From Rhodospirillaceae bacterium (GTDB taxonomy: Bacteria; Pseudomonadota; Alphaproteobacteria; Rickettsiales; UBA3002): a stretch of 6,086 nt of DNA. The DNA lies in assembly GCA_947458525.1 (NCBI GenBank), contig CANHAG010000087.1:1-6086 (forward strand). Reading direction: 5' to 3'. Made by a program: the position numbers and the translations under genes. The notes below the pieces were generated by a model. It did no database searches and had not been told where the DNA came from. It saw only the letters and a program-made list of their open reading frames with translations. Positions 6,013 through 6,086 of this stretch are shown here, one piece after another; the stretch's first letter is position 1, and every line of letters begins with the position of its first letter.

Positions 6013-6086
6013 ATGGCCAAAGCCTCACCCACCACGCTTTATGTCTGCCAGGCTTGCGGTGCTCAGAGCCGCAAATGGGTGGGCAA
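6013..6086 (+). CDS. radA: DNA repair protein RadA/Sms, N-terminus (partial)
   Basis: Only 24 complete codons are in the window; the gene runs off the right edge. The peptide MAKASPTTLYVCQACGAQSR followed by KWVG matches the RadA/Sms start: the first half of its four-cysteine zinc finger (Cys12, Cys15) and the conserved GAxSxKWxG. RadA is a RecA/DnaB-like ATPase that promotes branch migration in homologous recombination. The family usually runs to about 450 aa. GAGG at 6008-6011 is only one base from the ATG, an unusually tight ribosome-site spacing, but a stop codon in frame at 6004 excludes an earlier start. The gap from the deaminase stop is 37 nt, with no clear terminator. Confidence 0.9.
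   Translation, partial: MAKASPTTLYVCQACGAQSRKWVG

Overview
The window looks like chromosomal DNA of an alphaproteobacterium, with moderately high but uneven GC. This rests on the gene order dnaB - alr - mlaE - mlaF - (extra gene) - radA, which as I recall recurs in that class, including compact Rickettsiales-like genomes. It also rests on the form of the Alr motif (HVDTGM, with His where many racemases have Lys). I cannot name the genus from the sequence alone. All genes are on the + strand and closely packed.

Layout. 6-1496: replicative helicase DnaB, with no intein. 1497-1560: short gap without a clear promoter. 1561-2814: alanine racemase Alr, carrying an in-frame insert of about 50-57 codons (about 2233-2403) built from G/C-rich palindromes and a heptamer-repeat hairpin. 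2815-3606 and 3603-4379: MlaE permease and MlaF ATPase of a phospholipid-type ABC transporter. These follow alr with 0 nt spacing and then a 4-nt overlap, so alr-mlaE-mlaF reads as one translationally coupled unit. 4380-4442: gap with a perfect 6-bp inverted repeat and a TATACT box. 4443-5975: a long (510 aa) adenosine-deaminase-family hydrolase with the full metal/catalytic residue set. 6013-end: the first 24 codons of radA, cut by the window edge.

Functionally the genes cover replication-fork unwinding (DnaB), D-alanine supply for peptidoglycan (Alr), outer-membrane lipid asymmetry (MlaEF, with mlaD absent here), purine salvage (deaminase) and recombination/repair (RadA). The deaminase looks like an accessory gene set into an otherwise housekeeping cluster, with its own putative promoter/operator.

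The most notable signal is the palindromic repeat inside alr. Two related G/C hairpins lie in the same reading frame, so both are translated as PPxAGGxG. A separate hairpin holding four ACGTGNN heptamers follows. Together they widen the linker between the PLP-barrel and the C-terminal domain without removing any recognised catalytic residue. This resembles the protein-coding palindromic elements known from Rickettsia (RPEs), but the sequence itself is not one I recognise.
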